DNA of 64,000 bases from assembly GCA_015066635.1 (NCBI GenBank), contig SVOA01000007.1, positions 1 to 64,000 of the forward strand, read 5' to 3'. Source of the stretch: Oscillospiraceae bacterium (GTDB lineage: Bacteria; Bacillota; Clostridia; Oscillospirales; Acutalibacteraceae). The position numbers were made by a program, and so were the translations under genes. The notes under the pieces are model-generated. The model did no database searches. It was not told the DNA's origin and worked only from the letters and a program-made list of their open reading frames with translations. Positions within the stretch are counted from its first letter, which is position 1; the number at the start of each line of letters is the position of its first letter. Positions 1 through 7,860 of this stretch are shown piece by piece.

Positions 1-19
1 CTTACCTAATCTTAATAAT

Positions 20-53
20 AAAAAGAGATAAGGCAAAAGCCTTATCTCTTTTT
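20..53 (-). terminator. Terminator copy 1
   Basis: A perfect 15-bp stem (20-34 with 39-53) with an AAAA loop and T-runs on both sides. It is a duplicate of the terminator behind tRNA-Ala. Confidence 0.75.
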
Positions 54-68
54 ATGGTGGAGACGGAC

Positions 69-185
69 GGGATCGAAGCTTCGCTTCGCTCTGCTTCGTT
101 CGGTTGCTTTGCAACCCTTTCGCATTTTATGTCCCTTTTGCTCCGCCTTCGGCAAACCGCAAAAGATGGACTATGGTTCGATCCC
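69..185. mobile_element. 117-bp palindrome-ended element inserted in a tRNA T-arm copy
   Basis: The segment begins with gggatcgaa (69-77) and ends with the inverse, ttcgatccc (177-185), which are T-arm sequences of the neighbouring tRNA. Inside are several short dyads, for example gttgctttgcaac, and a run of cgaagc/gcttcg units. It encodes no protein that I can support. The structure suggests a small non-autonomous element or REP-like palindromic repeat that targets or carries tRNA T-arm sequence; that is inference. Confidence 0.45.
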
Positions 186-203
186 TTACCTAATCTTAAT
201 AAT

Positions 204-237
204 AAAAAGAGATAAGGCAAAAGCCTTATCTCTTTTT
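204..237 (-). terminator. Rho-independent terminator of tRNA-Ala
   Basis: Stem 204-218 pairs perfectly with 223-237 around an AAAA loop. It starts one base after the CCA end of the minus-strand tRNA and has a T-run on either strand, so it could also work in reverse. Confidence 0.85.
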
Positions 238-238
238 A

Positions 239-314
239 TGGTGGAGACGGACGGGATCGAACCGTTGACCTTCTGACTGCCAGTCAGACGCTCTCCCAGC
301 TGAGCTACGCCCCC
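239..314 (-). tRNA. tRNA-Ala (anticodon GGC)
   Basis: The minus strand folds into a 76-nt tRNA with encoded CCA (239-241). The anticodon loop CTGGCAG carries GGC, which reads GCC alanine codons. The acceptor stem shows G3-U70, the identity wobble pair of alanine tRNAs. The T arm contains GGTTCGATCCC. A promoter lies just upstream and a terminator directly follows, so it is a single-gene unit. Confidence 0.96.
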
Positions 315-326
315 GTTAGCATTAGA

Positions 327-355
327 ATAATATCACACTTTCTTTGATATTTCAA
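327..355 (-). promoter_or_regulatory. Promoter of tRNA-Ala
   Basis: On the minus strand TTGAAA (350-355) and TATTAT (327-332) are separated by exactly 17 bp, ending 13 bp before the tRNA 5' end. This is a good sigma-A type promoter. Confidence 0.8.
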
Positions 356-571
356 TATTTAAAGTAAATATTTCTTTATATTTTTCACATATTTTCGTCG
401 TTCTTTCCGTTATTCTGCACAGCGAAGCGTTGTTTCTGCTGTGCATATTGCATAATCTGACTTTTTAAATTTTGTTAATCAATACAAAGATACGCTCATA
501 TTATTTAATTTTGCCTCATTTTGTGGTAAAATAACAGAAATCCTATGGTTATTATACAAGGAGGTATAATT
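356..571. other. Intergenic stretch between tRNA-Ala and the hydrolase
   Basis: AT-rich, no gene. It contains a hairpin (GCACAGC 417-423 with GCTGTGC 438-444) without a T-run. The promoter of the downstream plus-strand hydrolase must be here, but the candidates (TATTAT at 499-504, TAAAAT at 527-532) lack a convincing -35 at proper distance. Confidence 0.5.
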
Positions 572-1513
572 ATGAGTATGGATTTTTTGACTAACGAATT
601 TACTTTCCCGTCAGCTTCGGGACTCTGCGATATTTTTGTGCAGAGCGCGGCGCCTACGGACTTTGCTTCCGTAAAGGGCGTTATTCAGATAGCTCACGGT
701 ATGGCTGAATATTCAAATCGTTATGCGGCCTTCGCTATGGAGCTTGCAAAGAACGGCTATGCCGTTTTCATCAACGACCACCTCGGTCACGGCAAGTCGG
801 TTTCGGGCAGCGACGAGCTCGGCTATTTCGGAGAGAACGGCGTTGAGAGTCTTGTCGAGGATATGAAAAAGGTTACCGATATTGCAAAGGGACAGTATCC
901 AGATGTGCCTTATATCCTTTTCGGACACAGTATGGGTTCTTTCCTTGCACGCGCTTACACAGCCAGATACGGCGATATGCTTGACGGCGCTGTTTACTGC
1001 GGCACAAGCGGTCCCAACCCCGCCGCGGGACTCGGCGCAAAGCTCGCAAAGTACCTTGAGAAGTCAAAGGGCGACCATCAGAGGTCGAATTTTCTGAATT
1101 CAATGGCTTTCGGCACATACAATAAGCGCACGGAAAAGAGAACCGATTTTGACTGGCTCTCAAGAGACGAAAAAGAAGTTGACAAATACATCAGCGACGA
1201 CTTATGCGGCTTCTGCTTCACGACAAACGGCTTTAAGACTCTGTTTACCCTGTTGCAGGATGTTTCCTCAAAGCAGTGGTTCAAGTCAGTACCCGCAGAC
1301 CTGCCCGTACTTTTGATTTCCGGCGAAAACGACCCCGTCGGCGAATACGGCAAAGGCGTAAAAGCCGTCTATGACGAACTTACGGAAACGGGACACTCGG
1401 CAGTTTCAATTAAGCTCTATCCCGAGGACAGACACGAGATTCTCAACGAGCTTGACAGGGAAACGGTTATGGCGGACATAATTGCCTGGGCTGATTCGGT
1501 CGCAGAGAAATAA
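572..1513 (+). CDS. Alpha/beta hydrolase, monoacylglycerol lipase-like
   Basis: Predicted cytoplasmic serine hydrolase of the Hydrolase_4/lysophospholipase group, 313 residues, probably cleaving a fatty-acyl ester. The nucleophile elbow GHSMGS gives Ser120; Asp254 (GENDP) and His288 (DRHE) complete the expected triad; IAHGM near residue 40 is the oxyanion region. There is no signal peptide or membrane segment. The start at 572 is chosen because AAGGAGG lies 7 bases before it at 558-564; an in-frame codon at 545 has no ribosome binding site. It is monocistronic and faces metA across a shared terminator. The natural substrate cannot be read from sequence. Confidence 0.85.
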   Translation: MSMDFLTNEFTFPSASGLCDIFVQSAAPTDFASVKGVIQIAHGMAEYSNRYAAFAMELAKNGYAVFINDHLGHGKSVSGSDELGYFGENGVESLVEDMKKVTDIAKGQYPDVPYILFGHSMGSFLARAYTARYGDMLDGAVYCGTSGPNPAAGLGAKLAKYLEKSKGDHQRSNFLNSMAFGTYNKRTEKRTDFDWLSRDEKEVDKYISDDLCGFCFTTNGFKTLFTLLQDVSSKQWFKSVPADLPVLLISGENDPVGEYGKGVKAVYDELTETGHSAVSIKLYPEDRHEILNELDRETVMADIIAWADSVAEK

Positions 1514-1527
1514 CAGACATAAATATT

Positions 1528-1556
1528 AAAGAGCAGGTTTTAAACCTGCTCTTTTT
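1528..1556. terminator. Bidirectional terminator between hydrolase and metA
   Basis: AAAGAGCAGGTTT pairs with AAACCTGCTCTTT (1528-1554), followed by Ts on the plus strand and preceded by As that become Ts on the minus strand. It serves both convergent genes. Confidence 0.85.
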
Positions 1557-2470
1557 TATATTGAATTCAAATCATACGGCGTCTTCTGATAGACAAAGTA
1601 ATTCAGCCAGTTCTGGAAAAGCAGACTGCCCGTGTCGCGCCAGGTGTTGGGCGGCGTCTTTTTGACGTCGTCATCCGGGAAATAGTTGTAGGGAATCTTT
1701 ATGGGAAGTCCCTTTTCAAGGTCTCTGAAATACTCCTTGGCAAGAGTCGTGCTGTCATACTCCGAATGTCCCGTGCAATAGAAGTTGCGGCAGTCCATAT
1801 CGGAAATAAGATGCACGCCTGCCATCTCGGAATAGGAAAGAATCTGCAAATCCTTAACCATGGCTATATCTTCTTTTCTGGTCTCGGTATGCCTTGAATG
1901 AGGCACATAATAAATATCCGAAAAGCCTCTGAGCAGAGGATGATAAAGGTCGAGGGGAATATGTCTGAAAACTCCGAAAACTTTCTCGTCAAGCAAATGC
2001 TTCGGCACGCCGTACTTGTGGTAAAGCGCAGCCTGCGCGCCCCAGCAGATATTATAGGTTGAGTAAACGTGGTCGGAAGCCCAGTCAAAGATTTTGCAAA
2101 GCTCGTCCCAGTAGTCAACCTCCTCAAAGTCGAGCAGTTCAACGGGAGCGCCCGTAACTATCATACCGTCAAACTTACGGTCTTTGATTTCGTCAAAATT
2201 CTTATAGAATTTGAGCATATGCTCCTTTGAAGTGTTCTTTGACTCGTGAGAAGAGACCTGCAGCAGCTCAACGTCAACCTGAAGCGGCGAATTACTCAGC
2301 AGTCTTAAAATCTGAGTTTCGGTCTCGATTTTTGTGGGCATCAGGTTGAGTATGACTATTTTAAGCGGACGGATGTCCTGTGTAGTCGCTCTCGTTTCGG
2401 TCATGACAAAGATATTCTCAAGTTCCAGCGAGTGATGCGCGGGAAGTCTGTCGTCAATATTTATAGGCAT
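1556..2470 (-). CDS. metA: Homoserine O-acetyltransferase (MetA family)
   Basis: Acylates the hydroxyl of L-homoserine in the first committed step of methionine synthesis. The 304-residue length fits the family. Cys142 (in NICWGAQ) is the acyl-carrying nucleophile, with His235 and Glu237 (TGHSE) as the other catalytic residues. Position 111 is Glu (APVELL); in characterised MetA enzymes Glu111 goes with acetyl-CoA and Gly111 with succinyl-CoA, so acetyl-CoA use is inferred. AGGAGG precedes the ATG. It has its own promoter overlapping the end of hemW. No SAM riboswitch or other leader fits in the 49-bp upstream gap. Confidence 0.95.
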   Translation of the reverse strand: MPINIDDRLPAHHSLELENIFVMTETRATTQDIRPLKIVILNLMPTKIETETQILRLLSNSPLQVDVELLQVSSHESKNTSKEHMLKFYKNFDEIKDRKFDGMIVTGAPVELLDFEEVDYWDELCKIFDWASDHVYSTYNICWGAQAALYHKYGVPKHLLDEKVFGVFRHIPLDLYHPLLRGFSDIYYVPHSRHTETRKEDIAMVKDLQILSYSEMAGVHLISDMDCRNFYCTGHSEYDSTTLAKEYFRDLEKGLPIKIPYNYFPDDDVKKTPPNTWRDTGSLLFQNWLNYFVYQKTPYDLNSI

Positions 2471-2502
2471 TTCGTCCGCCTCCTTTCTTAATCGCTTTTA
2501 AG

Positions 2503-2531
2503 ATTTTAACACAAATGTTTTAATATATCAA
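2503..2531 (-). promoter_or_regulatory. Promoter of metA
   Basis: Minus-strand TTGATA (2526-2531) and TAAAAT (2503-2508) with a 17-bp spacer. The -35 lies in the last codons of hemW, so metA can be transcribed apart from the upstream operon. Confidence 0.7.
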
Positions 2532-3626
2532 CTCGGAAATTATTTTATTTGAAATCAGAAAACCTTTTTCATTGAGCCGTATGCCTTCGCTGTCATTTGT
2601 AAGATAACCTGCATCGGCAAAGAGTTCGGCTCTGTTTCTGATTTGAGAACTTATCGGGAAGCCGAAACGTTCTTTGACCTGCTCATTGACAAGTCCCTGA
2701 GAAAGTCTTAAACGAAGCATGGCGTATTCCTCAAAATCTCCTCCCCTGCCGTCCTCTGCGGTTTCGGGAGAGATAATGAATTTCTCGGTATCGGCAGGGT
2801 AGTAAAAACGTCTGCCGTCAATAAAGGAATGTGCAGAGGGACCTATGCCGAGGTATTCCTCACAGTTCCAGTATTTTAAATTATGTCTGCTCTCACAACC
2901 CTCTTTTGCGAAGTTTGAGATTTCATACTGCTTATAGCCGTTCTCTCCGAGATAGCGGCACATCTCAAGGTACATTCCGCACACGGCGTCCTCATCGGGA
3001 AGATTAAGACTGTCGCGAAGCTTGTAAAACGGGGTGTTTTCCTCAATTTTAAGCATATATCCGCTTATGTGCTTCGGCTCGCACCCGATACAGAAGTCAA
3101 GGGTTTTTCGGAACGTGTCGGCAGTGGAGTCGGGAATACCGAGCATAACGTCAAGCGAAATGTTATCTATACCCGCTTCATTTATATACGAAATTACCCT
3201 CTTTATTTCCTCCCGGTCCGCCCTGCGCCCGAGCTTTTTTCTCTCTGTATCCGAAGCAGACTGAAGTCCGAGGGAAATACGGTTTACTCCCGCAGACGAT
3301 ACGGCGTCAAAGAATTCCTTTGTAAGTCCGTGAGGGTTGCACTCAAGAGTGATTTCTCCGCTGTCAATTCCGAAGTCTCTGCGTGCCTCGTCAATAATGT
3401 CGCAAAGAAGCGCATAAGAAAGAACGGACGGAGTCCCTCCGCCTATGTAAAGCGTATCGGCTTTACAGCCAAGTTCCTCCGATTTTCTTTTTATTTCCCT
3501 TATGAGTGCCTCGGCATATCTCTGCTTTGCTTCATCGTCGCTTCTGTACGAATAAAAGTCGCAGTAAGGACATTTCGAGGCGCAAAAAGGTATGTGAAGA
3601 TAAAGACCTGCGGTTTTGCTATTCAT
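2520..3626 (-). CDS. hemW: HemW-like radical SAM heme chaperone
   Basis: A 368-residue member of the HemW/HemN-like family. Cys15, Cys19 and Cys22 (CASKCPYC) hold the 4Fe-4S cluster that binds S-adenosylmethionine; YIGGGTPS is the conserved GGE-like motif. HemW proteins are thought to hand over heme rather than oxidise coproporphyrinogen, and the CPYCDF form of the motif fits HemW. The frame is open further upstream, but the start at 3626 gives the usual N terminus (GLYLHIPFC) and overlaps the lepA stop by 8 bases, which implies translational coupling. It is the last gene of obg-mrnC-lepA-hemW; the lepA-hemW pairing is common in Firmicutes. Confidence 0.92.
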   Translation of the reverse strand: MNSKTAGLYLHIPFCASKCPYCDFYSYRSDDEAKQRYAEALIREIKRKSEELGCKADTLYIGGGTPSVLSYALLCDIIDEARRDFGIDSGEITLECNPHGLTKEFFDAVSSAGVNRISLGLQSASDTERKKLGRRADREEIKRVISYINEAGIDNISLDVMLGIPDSTADTFRKTLDFCIGCEPKHISGYMLKIEENTPFYKLRDSLNLPDEDAVCGMYLEMCRYLGENGYKQYEISNFAKEGCESRHNLKYWNCEEYLGIGPSAHSFIDGRRFYYPADTEKFIISPETAEDGRGGDFEEYAMLRLRLSQGLVNEQVKERFGFPISSQIRNRAELFADAGYLTNDSEGIRLNEKGFLISNKIISELIY

Positions 3627-5427
3627 CGAGTTTAAGCACAGCCATAAATGCGTCCTGAGGTACCTCGACAGTACCGAACTGACGCATACGCTTCTTTCCT
3701 TCCTTCTGCTTTTCAAGCAGTTTTTTCTTTCTTGTGATGTCGCCGCCGTAGCACTTGGCAAGAACGTCCTTGCGCATTGCCTTGACGGTTTCTCTTGCAA
3801 TTACCTTGCCGCCGATTGCTATCTGAACGGGAATCTCAAACATCTGTCTCGGGATATTTTCTTTAAGCTTCTCGGCTATTTTTCTCGCTCTCGGATATGC
3901 CTTGTCCGAGTGAATTATAAACGAAAGCGCATCAATCATATCGCCGTTGAGGAGCACGTCAAGCTTGACGAGTGAGGACCTCTGATACCCTCTCATCTCG
4001 TAGTCAAAGGACGCATATCCTCTTGTCCTTGATTTTAATACGTCAAAGAAGTCATATATGATTTCATTTAACGGCAACGCATATTTGAGGTCAACTCTGT
4101 CCGAGTCGAGATAAGTCATCCCCTCGTAGTTTCCGCGTCTGTCCTGACAAAGGTCCATTATCGCGCCGACATACTCGGGCGGAGAATAGATATGCGCCTC
4201 GACAACGGGTTCCTCAGAATAGTCGATAGTCGCAGGGTCGGGATAATGACTCGGATTGTCAATCTCAACAACGGATTTATCGGTAAGATGTATTTTATAA
4301 ATAACGCTCGGAACCGTTGTTACGAGGTCGAGGTTGTACTCTCTTTCAAGGCGTTCCTGTATTATTTCAAGATGCAGAAGTCCGAGAAAACCGCAGCGAA
4401 AGCCGAATCCGAGCGCACCCGAGGTTTCGGGTTCATAAGAAAGCGCAGCGTCATTGAGCTGAAGCTTTTCAAGCGCGTCGCGCAGATTCTCATAATCTGC
4501 GCCGTCGGCAGGATAAATTCCGCAGAAAACCATAGGATTAACCTTACGGTAACCGGGAAGCGCTTCGCTTGCAGGATTCTCTGCCGTGGTAACCGTATCG
4601 CCCACGCGCGCGTCGGAAACGGTCTTTATAGATGCCGTAATATAGCCGACCTCTCCCGAAGAAAGACACTTTACCGGTTCAAGCGAGGTTGCCCTCATAT
4701 AGCCCGTCTCAACTACCGTAAACTCAGCTCCCGTAGCCATCATACGCATAGTGTCGCCGGGCTTGATTTTGCCGTCCATAACCCTGACATAGACTATAAC
4801 GCCTCTGTACGAGTCGTAAACCGAATCAAAAATAAGCGCTCTGAGCGGCTCGTCGTCATGATTATCGGGAGGCGGAATAAGACCTACTATTTCCTCCAGT
4901 ACGGCTTCTACGTTTTCGCCCGTTTTAGCCGAAACCCTCGGCGAGTCAAGGCATGGAATTCCTATAACATCCTCCACCTCATGCGCTACTCTCTCGGGGT
5001 CTGCGGCAGGCAAATCTATCTTATTTATTACGGGTACTATCTCGAGGTTGTGGTCAAGTGCAAGATAGGTGTTCGCAAGAGTCTGCGCCTCAATTCCCTG
5101 CGACGCGTCAACTATAAGCACCGCGCCCTCGCAGGCGGCAAGACTTCTCGACACCTCATAGTTAAAGTCAACATGACCGGGGGTGTCGATAAGATTAAGC
5201 TCATAGACCTTTCCGTCCTTTGCCTTGTAGTCGAGCTTTACGGCGTGCGCCTTTATGGTAATGCCGCGCTCTCTTTCAAGGTCCATATTGTCAAGCAGCT
5301 GCTCCTCCATATCCCTTTTTGCAACGGAATCGGTAAGCTCAAGCAGTCTGTCGGCAAGCGTTGATTTGCCGTGGTCAATATGAGCTATTATTGAAAAATT
5401 CCTTATGTTTTCTTTTTTACCTGACAT
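3619..5427 (-). CDS. lepA: Elongation factor 4 (LepA) GTPase
   Basis: A 602-residue translational GTPase that binds ribosomes and affects initiation and elongation under stress. G1 is AHIDHGKS (15-22), G3 DTPGH (81-85), G4 NKID (135-138). The C-terminal part has the LepA-specific domain rich in basic residues, ending [21 protein letters not shown] sits 7 bases before the ATG. It lies 3 bases behind mrnC and overlaps hemW. The antisense strand carries long open frames that are shadows. Confidence 0.97.
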   Translation of the reverse strand: MSGKKENIRNFSIIAHIDHGKSTLADRLLELTDSVAKRDMEEQLLDNMDLERERGITIKAHAVKLDYKAKDGKVYELNLIDTPGHVDFNYEVSRSLAACEGAVLIVDASQGIEAQTLANTYLALDHNLEIVPVINKIDLPAADPERVAHEVEDVIGIPCLDSPRVSAKTGENVEAVLEEIVGLIPPPDNHDDEPLRALIFDSVYDSYRGVIVYVRVMDGKIKPGDTMRMMATGAEFTVVETGYMRATSLEPVKCLSSGEVGYITASIKTVSDARVGDTVTTAENPASEALPGYRKVNPMVFCGIYPADGADYENLRDALEKLQLNDAALSYEPETSGALGFGFRCGFLGLLHLEIIQERLEREYNLDLVTTVPSVIYKIHLTDKSVVEIDNPSHYPDPATIDYSEEPVVEAHIYSPPEYVGAIMDLCQDRRGNYEGMTYLDSDRVDLKYALPLNEIIYDFFDVLKSRTRGYASFDYEMRGYQRSSLVKLDVLLNGDMIDALSFIIHSDKAYPRARKIAEKLKENIPRQMFEIPVQIAIGGKVIARETVKAMRKDVLAKCYGGDITRKKKLLEKQKEGKKRMRQFGTVEVPQDAFMAVLKLDE

Positions 5428-5430
5428 AGA

Positions 5431-5805
5431 TTACCTCTGTGAATATATTACTTCAAACAGCTCGTTAAGTCTGTCATATTTTTTCTCAAGATAAAGATAG
5501 CCGAAAAGCGCTTCAAGCGCGGTCGCATAATGGTAATCCCCCGTCTCCTGATTCTTGGGAACGTGGTGGGGATGAGAATTCCTCGCGCGTCTGAAAACGT
5601 CGTTCTCCTCCTCGGTCAGCAACGGGAGAATTCTGTGCATGGCCTCGCTCTGCGCCGCGGCATTAACGGACTCTACGGACATTTTGTGAAGCCTGCCCGC
5701 AGACAGCCCGCTGTCCTTAATGAGCCTTTCCCTTACCATAAGCGAGTAAACCGCGTCCCCGAGAAACGCAAGACTGAGGGAATTGTATTGATTTGTTTCA
5801 GCCAT
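5431..5805 (-). CDS. mrnC: Mini-ribonuclease III
   Basis: A 124-residue stand-alone RNase III catalytic domain without the double-stranded RNA binding domain. In Bacillus this enzyme matures 23S rRNA ends. FLGDAVYSLMVRERL contains the RNase III signature (Asp for metal binding), and ALEALFGYLYLE near the C terminus holds the second acidic motif. GGGAGAAG precedes the start. It sits between obg and lepA in one operon. Family length and both motifs match well. Confidence 0.9.
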   Translation of the reverse strand: MAETNQYNSLSLAFLGDAVYSLMVRERLIKDSGLSAGRLHKMSVESVNAAAQSEAMHRILPLLTEEENDVFRRARNSHPHHVPKNQETGDYHYATALEALFGYLYLEKKYDRLNELFEVIYSQR

Positions 5806-5819
5806 AAAAACTTCTCCCT

Positions 5820-7091
5820 TTACGGTATATAGTCAAATTCCAGATCGTAGATTGATACCGTGTCGCCTTCCTCTATGCCCTGCTTGATAAGCTCGTCAAT
5901 TATGCCCGTTGACTGTAGGACATTCTGAAAATACTGAAGCGACTCATAATCGTCGGGGTCGGTCTTTGCAAGTATCTTGCCGAGCCACTCTGCCTCGACA
6001 ATAAACACGCCGTCCTCAACCGTAACCTTAAAGCCCTTATTCTTTTTCTGAAGCAATATTTCGTCGGGAATCTGCTCGGTTTCAAATCTTCTTACGGGAG
6101 GAAGCTCTGCAAGACGCCTTGCAACGGCGTTGATAAGTTCCTTTGTATTGTGCTTGATAGGAGCGCAGATTTCGTAGTATTCGTAGCCCCTGCCCTCGAT
6201 ATATTCACGGAATTTCTTTAACTGCTCGTCCGTGGCAAGGTCAATTTTGTTGCCCGCAACTATCTGAGGACACTTGGCAAGTTCGGGATTAAAACGCTCA
6301 AGCTCGGAATTGATTTTTTCAAAATCGTCAATGGGGTCTCTGCCCTCGCTGCCCGCAACGTCAACAATGTGAACGAGCATTCTGCACCTCTCGACATGGC
6401 GCAGAAATTCGTGTCCGAGTCCTATACCCTCTGCCGCACCCTCGATAAGTCCGGGGATGTCAGCCATTACAAAGCTCTGCTCGGGTCCGAGGGTTACGAC
6501 GCCCAGAACGGGAACTATCGTTGTGAAATGGTAGTCGCCGATAATCGGCTTTGCCTGACTTACTACGGAAAGAAGCGAGGACTTGCCGACATTGGGGAAG
6601 CCCAAAAGACCGACATCGGCTATAAGCTTGAGTTCAAGGGAAACCTCCCACTCCTCGCCGGGCGCGCCCGATTTGGCAAATCTCGGAGTCTGTCTCGTGG
6701 AGGTAGCGAAATGACAGTTACCCCATCCTCCGTTACCGCCCTTTGCGGCTATGAACGGCTCGTCCGTTGACATATCCGCCATAACGGCTCCGCTCTCGAC
6801 CTCTCTGATTACGGTGCCTCTCGGAACCTTTATGACAAGGTCGGGTGCTTTTTTTCCGTTACAATGGCTGCCCCGTCCGTTCTGACCGTTCTCTGCCTTG
6901 TACTTTCTCTTGAAACGGAAATCAGACAGAGTTGACAGACTGTCGTCAACGACAAAGACTATGTTGCCTCCTCTGCCTCCGTCTCCGCCGTCGGGTCCTC
7001 CTGCGGCGACATACTTCTCACGGTGGAAGGCAACGGCTCCGTCTCCGCCGTTTCCTGCTTTTATAAATATTTTTGCCTTATCTACAAACAT
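5820..7091 (-). CDS. obg: Obg family GTPase
   Basis: A 423-residue GTPase needed for late 50S ribosome assembly and linked to stress and cell-cycle control. Three Obg parts are visible: the glycine-rich N-terminal Obg fold (1-158, many GG repeats), the G domain with G1 GFPNVGKSS (164-172) and DIPGLIEGA, and a C-terminal OCT domain (about 345-423). The start at 7091 is preferred to an in-frame codon 24 bases upstream because AAGGA lies 8 bases before it and MFVDKAKIFI is the usual N terminus. First gene of obg-mrnC-lepA-hemW. Confidence 0.96.
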   Translation of the reverse strand: MFVDKAKIFIKAGNGGDGAVAFHREKYVAAGGPDGGDGGRGGNIVFVVDDSLSTLSDFRFKRKYKAENGQNGRGSHCNGKKAPDLVIKVPRGTVIREVESGAVMADMSTDEPFIAAKGGNGGWGNCHFATSTRQTPRFAKSGAPGEEWEVSLELKLIADVGLLGFPNVGKSSLLSVVSQAKPIIGDYHFTTIVPVLGVVTLGPEQSFVMADIPGLIEGAAEGIGLGHEFLRHVERCRMLVHIVDVAGSEGRDPIDDFEKINSELERFNPELAKCPQIVAGNKIDLATDEQLKKFREYIEGRGYEYYEICAPIKHNTKELINAVARRLAELPPVRRFETEQIPDEILLQKKNKGFKVTVEDGVFIVEAEWLGKILAKTDPDDYESLQYFQNVLQSTGIIDELIKQGIEEGDTVSIYDLEFDYIP

Positions 7092-7234
7092 ATCATTTTC
7101 CTTTTTTACGAACATTTACCGAACAAAAAATTGAATTTCAAGTAATTATATCAAAAAATTTTATATATATAAATAGAAAACGCAGAAATATTTTCAAAAA
7201 TTCTTTGACTTTGCATATTTTGTGCTTAACAATG

Positions 7235-7263
7235 TTGACATATACAATATATTGTGGTATTAT
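7235..7263 (+). promoter_or_regulatory. Upstream promoter P1 of the 89-residue gene
   Basis: TTGACA (7235-7240) and TATTAT (7258-7263) with a 17-bp spacer, close to consensus. The spacer is filled by an NrdR-like box. Confidence 0.75.
7242..7257 (+). promoter_or_regulatory. NrdR-like box inside promoter P1
   Basis: The 16-mer matches the NrdR consensus ACACWATATATWGTGT at 14 positions; the core is ACAATATATTGT. A weaker half-like site (right half ATATTTTGTG) lies at 7210-7225, 32 bp away, which is the usual spacing of paired NrdR boxes. The box sits between -35 and -10 just as at nrdD. Confidence 0.5.
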
Positions 7264-7382
7264 AATTTCATAGGAAAAAATTATCGCTTAAAACTTTTCC
7301 GTAAAAAATATAAGAAATGTCAGAAAAAGCGAGTTAAGTCCTTTTTTATGGACTTATATATCAAAAAAATCGAACATTTGTA

Positions 7383-7410
7383 TTGACAAATAAAAAATAC
7401 TTGCTATAAT
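7383..7410 (+). promoter_or_regulatory. Proximal promoter P2 of the 89-residue gene
   Basis: TTGACA (7383-7388) and TATAAT (7405-7410), 16-bp spacer: both hexamers are perfect consensus. A LexA-like half site (CGAAC at 7371-7375) reaches the -35. Confidence 0.85.
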
Positions 7411-7427
7411 AAGGGTGTAACAAACGA

Positions 7428-7439
7428 GAACAAATGTTC
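7428..7439 (+). promoter_or_regulatory. LexA-like operator
   Basis: GAAC-AAAT-GTTC, the core of the Gram-positive SOS box CGAAC-N4-GTTCG. It begins 18 bases after the -10. The recA promoter carries the same centre (CGAAC-AAAT-GTACG) at a similar distance from its -10. Confidence 0.55.
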
Positions 7440-7460
7440 ACATAAACGGAGGAAAAGAAA

Positions 7461-7730
7461 ATGTTTTCAATTTTATCAAAGACTTTTTTAGAGATAATCA
7501 TGGCGGCAACAGTTGTATATATGTATCTCCATCAGAAGGAGCTCATTATGTTTGAGCACTATCTCAAGATGGTCATTGTTGTTAACTACCGCAGATACAA
7601 GAAGAGAAAGAGAGCCGAGCAGTTAAGGAAGCAAAGACTTGAAAGAGCAAGGAGAAACAGACAGCTCAGAGTTGTCGCTCCCGTCAGACGTCCTGCTCCC
7701 GCAGACGACAACGGCTTCTTCGCCGCATAA
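7461..7730 (+). CDS. Small basic protein of unknown function
   Basis: I do not recognise this 89-residue protein. Residues 8-25 (FLEIIMAATVVYMYL) are moderately hydrophobic and could span or lie on the membrane; residues 42-70 are very rich in Arg and Lys (YRRYKKRKR, RARRNRQLR); the tail is Pro/Ala-rich, ending GFFAA. Two starts are credible: 7461 with GGAGG 8 bases before it, and 7548 (residue 30, MFEHYLK) with AAGGAG 6 bases before it. It has its own tandem promoters with NrdR-like and LexA-like operators, so induction on DNA damage or low dNTP is plausible. Small SOS-induced membrane proteins such as YneA and SosA block division in other Gram-positives; similarity of role is only a guess. 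Confidence 0.75.
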   Translation: MFSILSKTFLEIIMAATVVYMYLHQKELIMFEHYLKMVIVVNYRRYKKRKRAEQLRKQRLERARRNRQLRVVAPVRRPAPADDNGFFAA

Positions 7731-7774
7731 TATATCCCCTGCTATCCCTTATCTTTTCATAATTTTTTCACACA

Positions 7775-7817
7775 CAAAACTTGCCGGAGAGTATTCTTCG
7801 GCTTGTTTTGTTTTTTA
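7775..7817 (+). terminator. Terminator after the 89-residue gene
   Basis: CAAAAC (7775-7780) pairs with GTTTTG (7805-7810) and GCCG (7783-7786) with CGGC (7799-7802), separated by a TT/TT internal loop, followed by a T-run at 7811-7816. Confidence 0.65.
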
Positions 7818-7831
7818 TTATATGATAAAAT
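7803..7831 (+). promoter_or_regulatory. Promoter of the TVP38-family gene
   Basis: TTGTTT (7803-7808) and TAAAAT (7826-7831), 17-bp spacer, overlapping the preceding terminator. Confidence 0.55.
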
Positions 7832-7860
7832 AATAAAAACACTTTGGAGAGGTTTATACC

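Larger units (their letters stand above)
1..261. repeat. 77-bp direct repeat of the tRNA-Ala 3' flank
   Basis: Bases 1-77 and 185-261 are the same sequence, offset by 184 bp. Each copy holds a perfect terminator hairpin and the last 23 bases of the tRNA gene including CCA. The first copy stops matching inside the T arm, so 55-77 is a tRNA 3'-end remnant and only the second copy continues into a full tRNA. The window starts inside the first copy, so more copies may lie upstream. A minus-strand open frame across 2-220 is an artefact of this repeat. Confidence 0.9.
7092..7460. other. Intergenic region between obg and the 89-residue gene
   Basis: No protein gene. It holds two plus-strand promoters (7235-7263 and 7383-7410), NrdR-like boxes around 7210-7257, LexA-like sites at 7371-7385 and 7428-7439, and an AAGTCC/GGACTT stem-loop near 7336-7355 between the promoters. 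The promoter of obg on the other strand was not identified. A six-codon frame near 7317 has no ribosome binding site. Confidence 0.6.

Noticed and set aside
2..220. Minus-strand open frame of 72 codons across the tRNA repeat
   Set aside because: It runs through two terminator hairpins and tRNA remnants and has no ribosome binding site; it is a by-product of the repeat.
417..444. Hairpin GCACAGC/GCTGTGC upstream of the hydrolase
   Set aside because: No T-run and no known leader class; could be chance in an AT-rich gap.
4192..5364. Plus-strand open frame of 390 codons
   Set aside because: It is fully antisense to lepA, has Arg/Tyr-rich composition typical of shadow frames and no motif.
7336..7355. 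Stem-loop AAGTCC/GGACTT between the two promoters of the 89-residue gene
   Set aside because: The stem is only 6 bp and the T-run is in the loop rather than behind the stem, so it is not called a terminator or attenuator.
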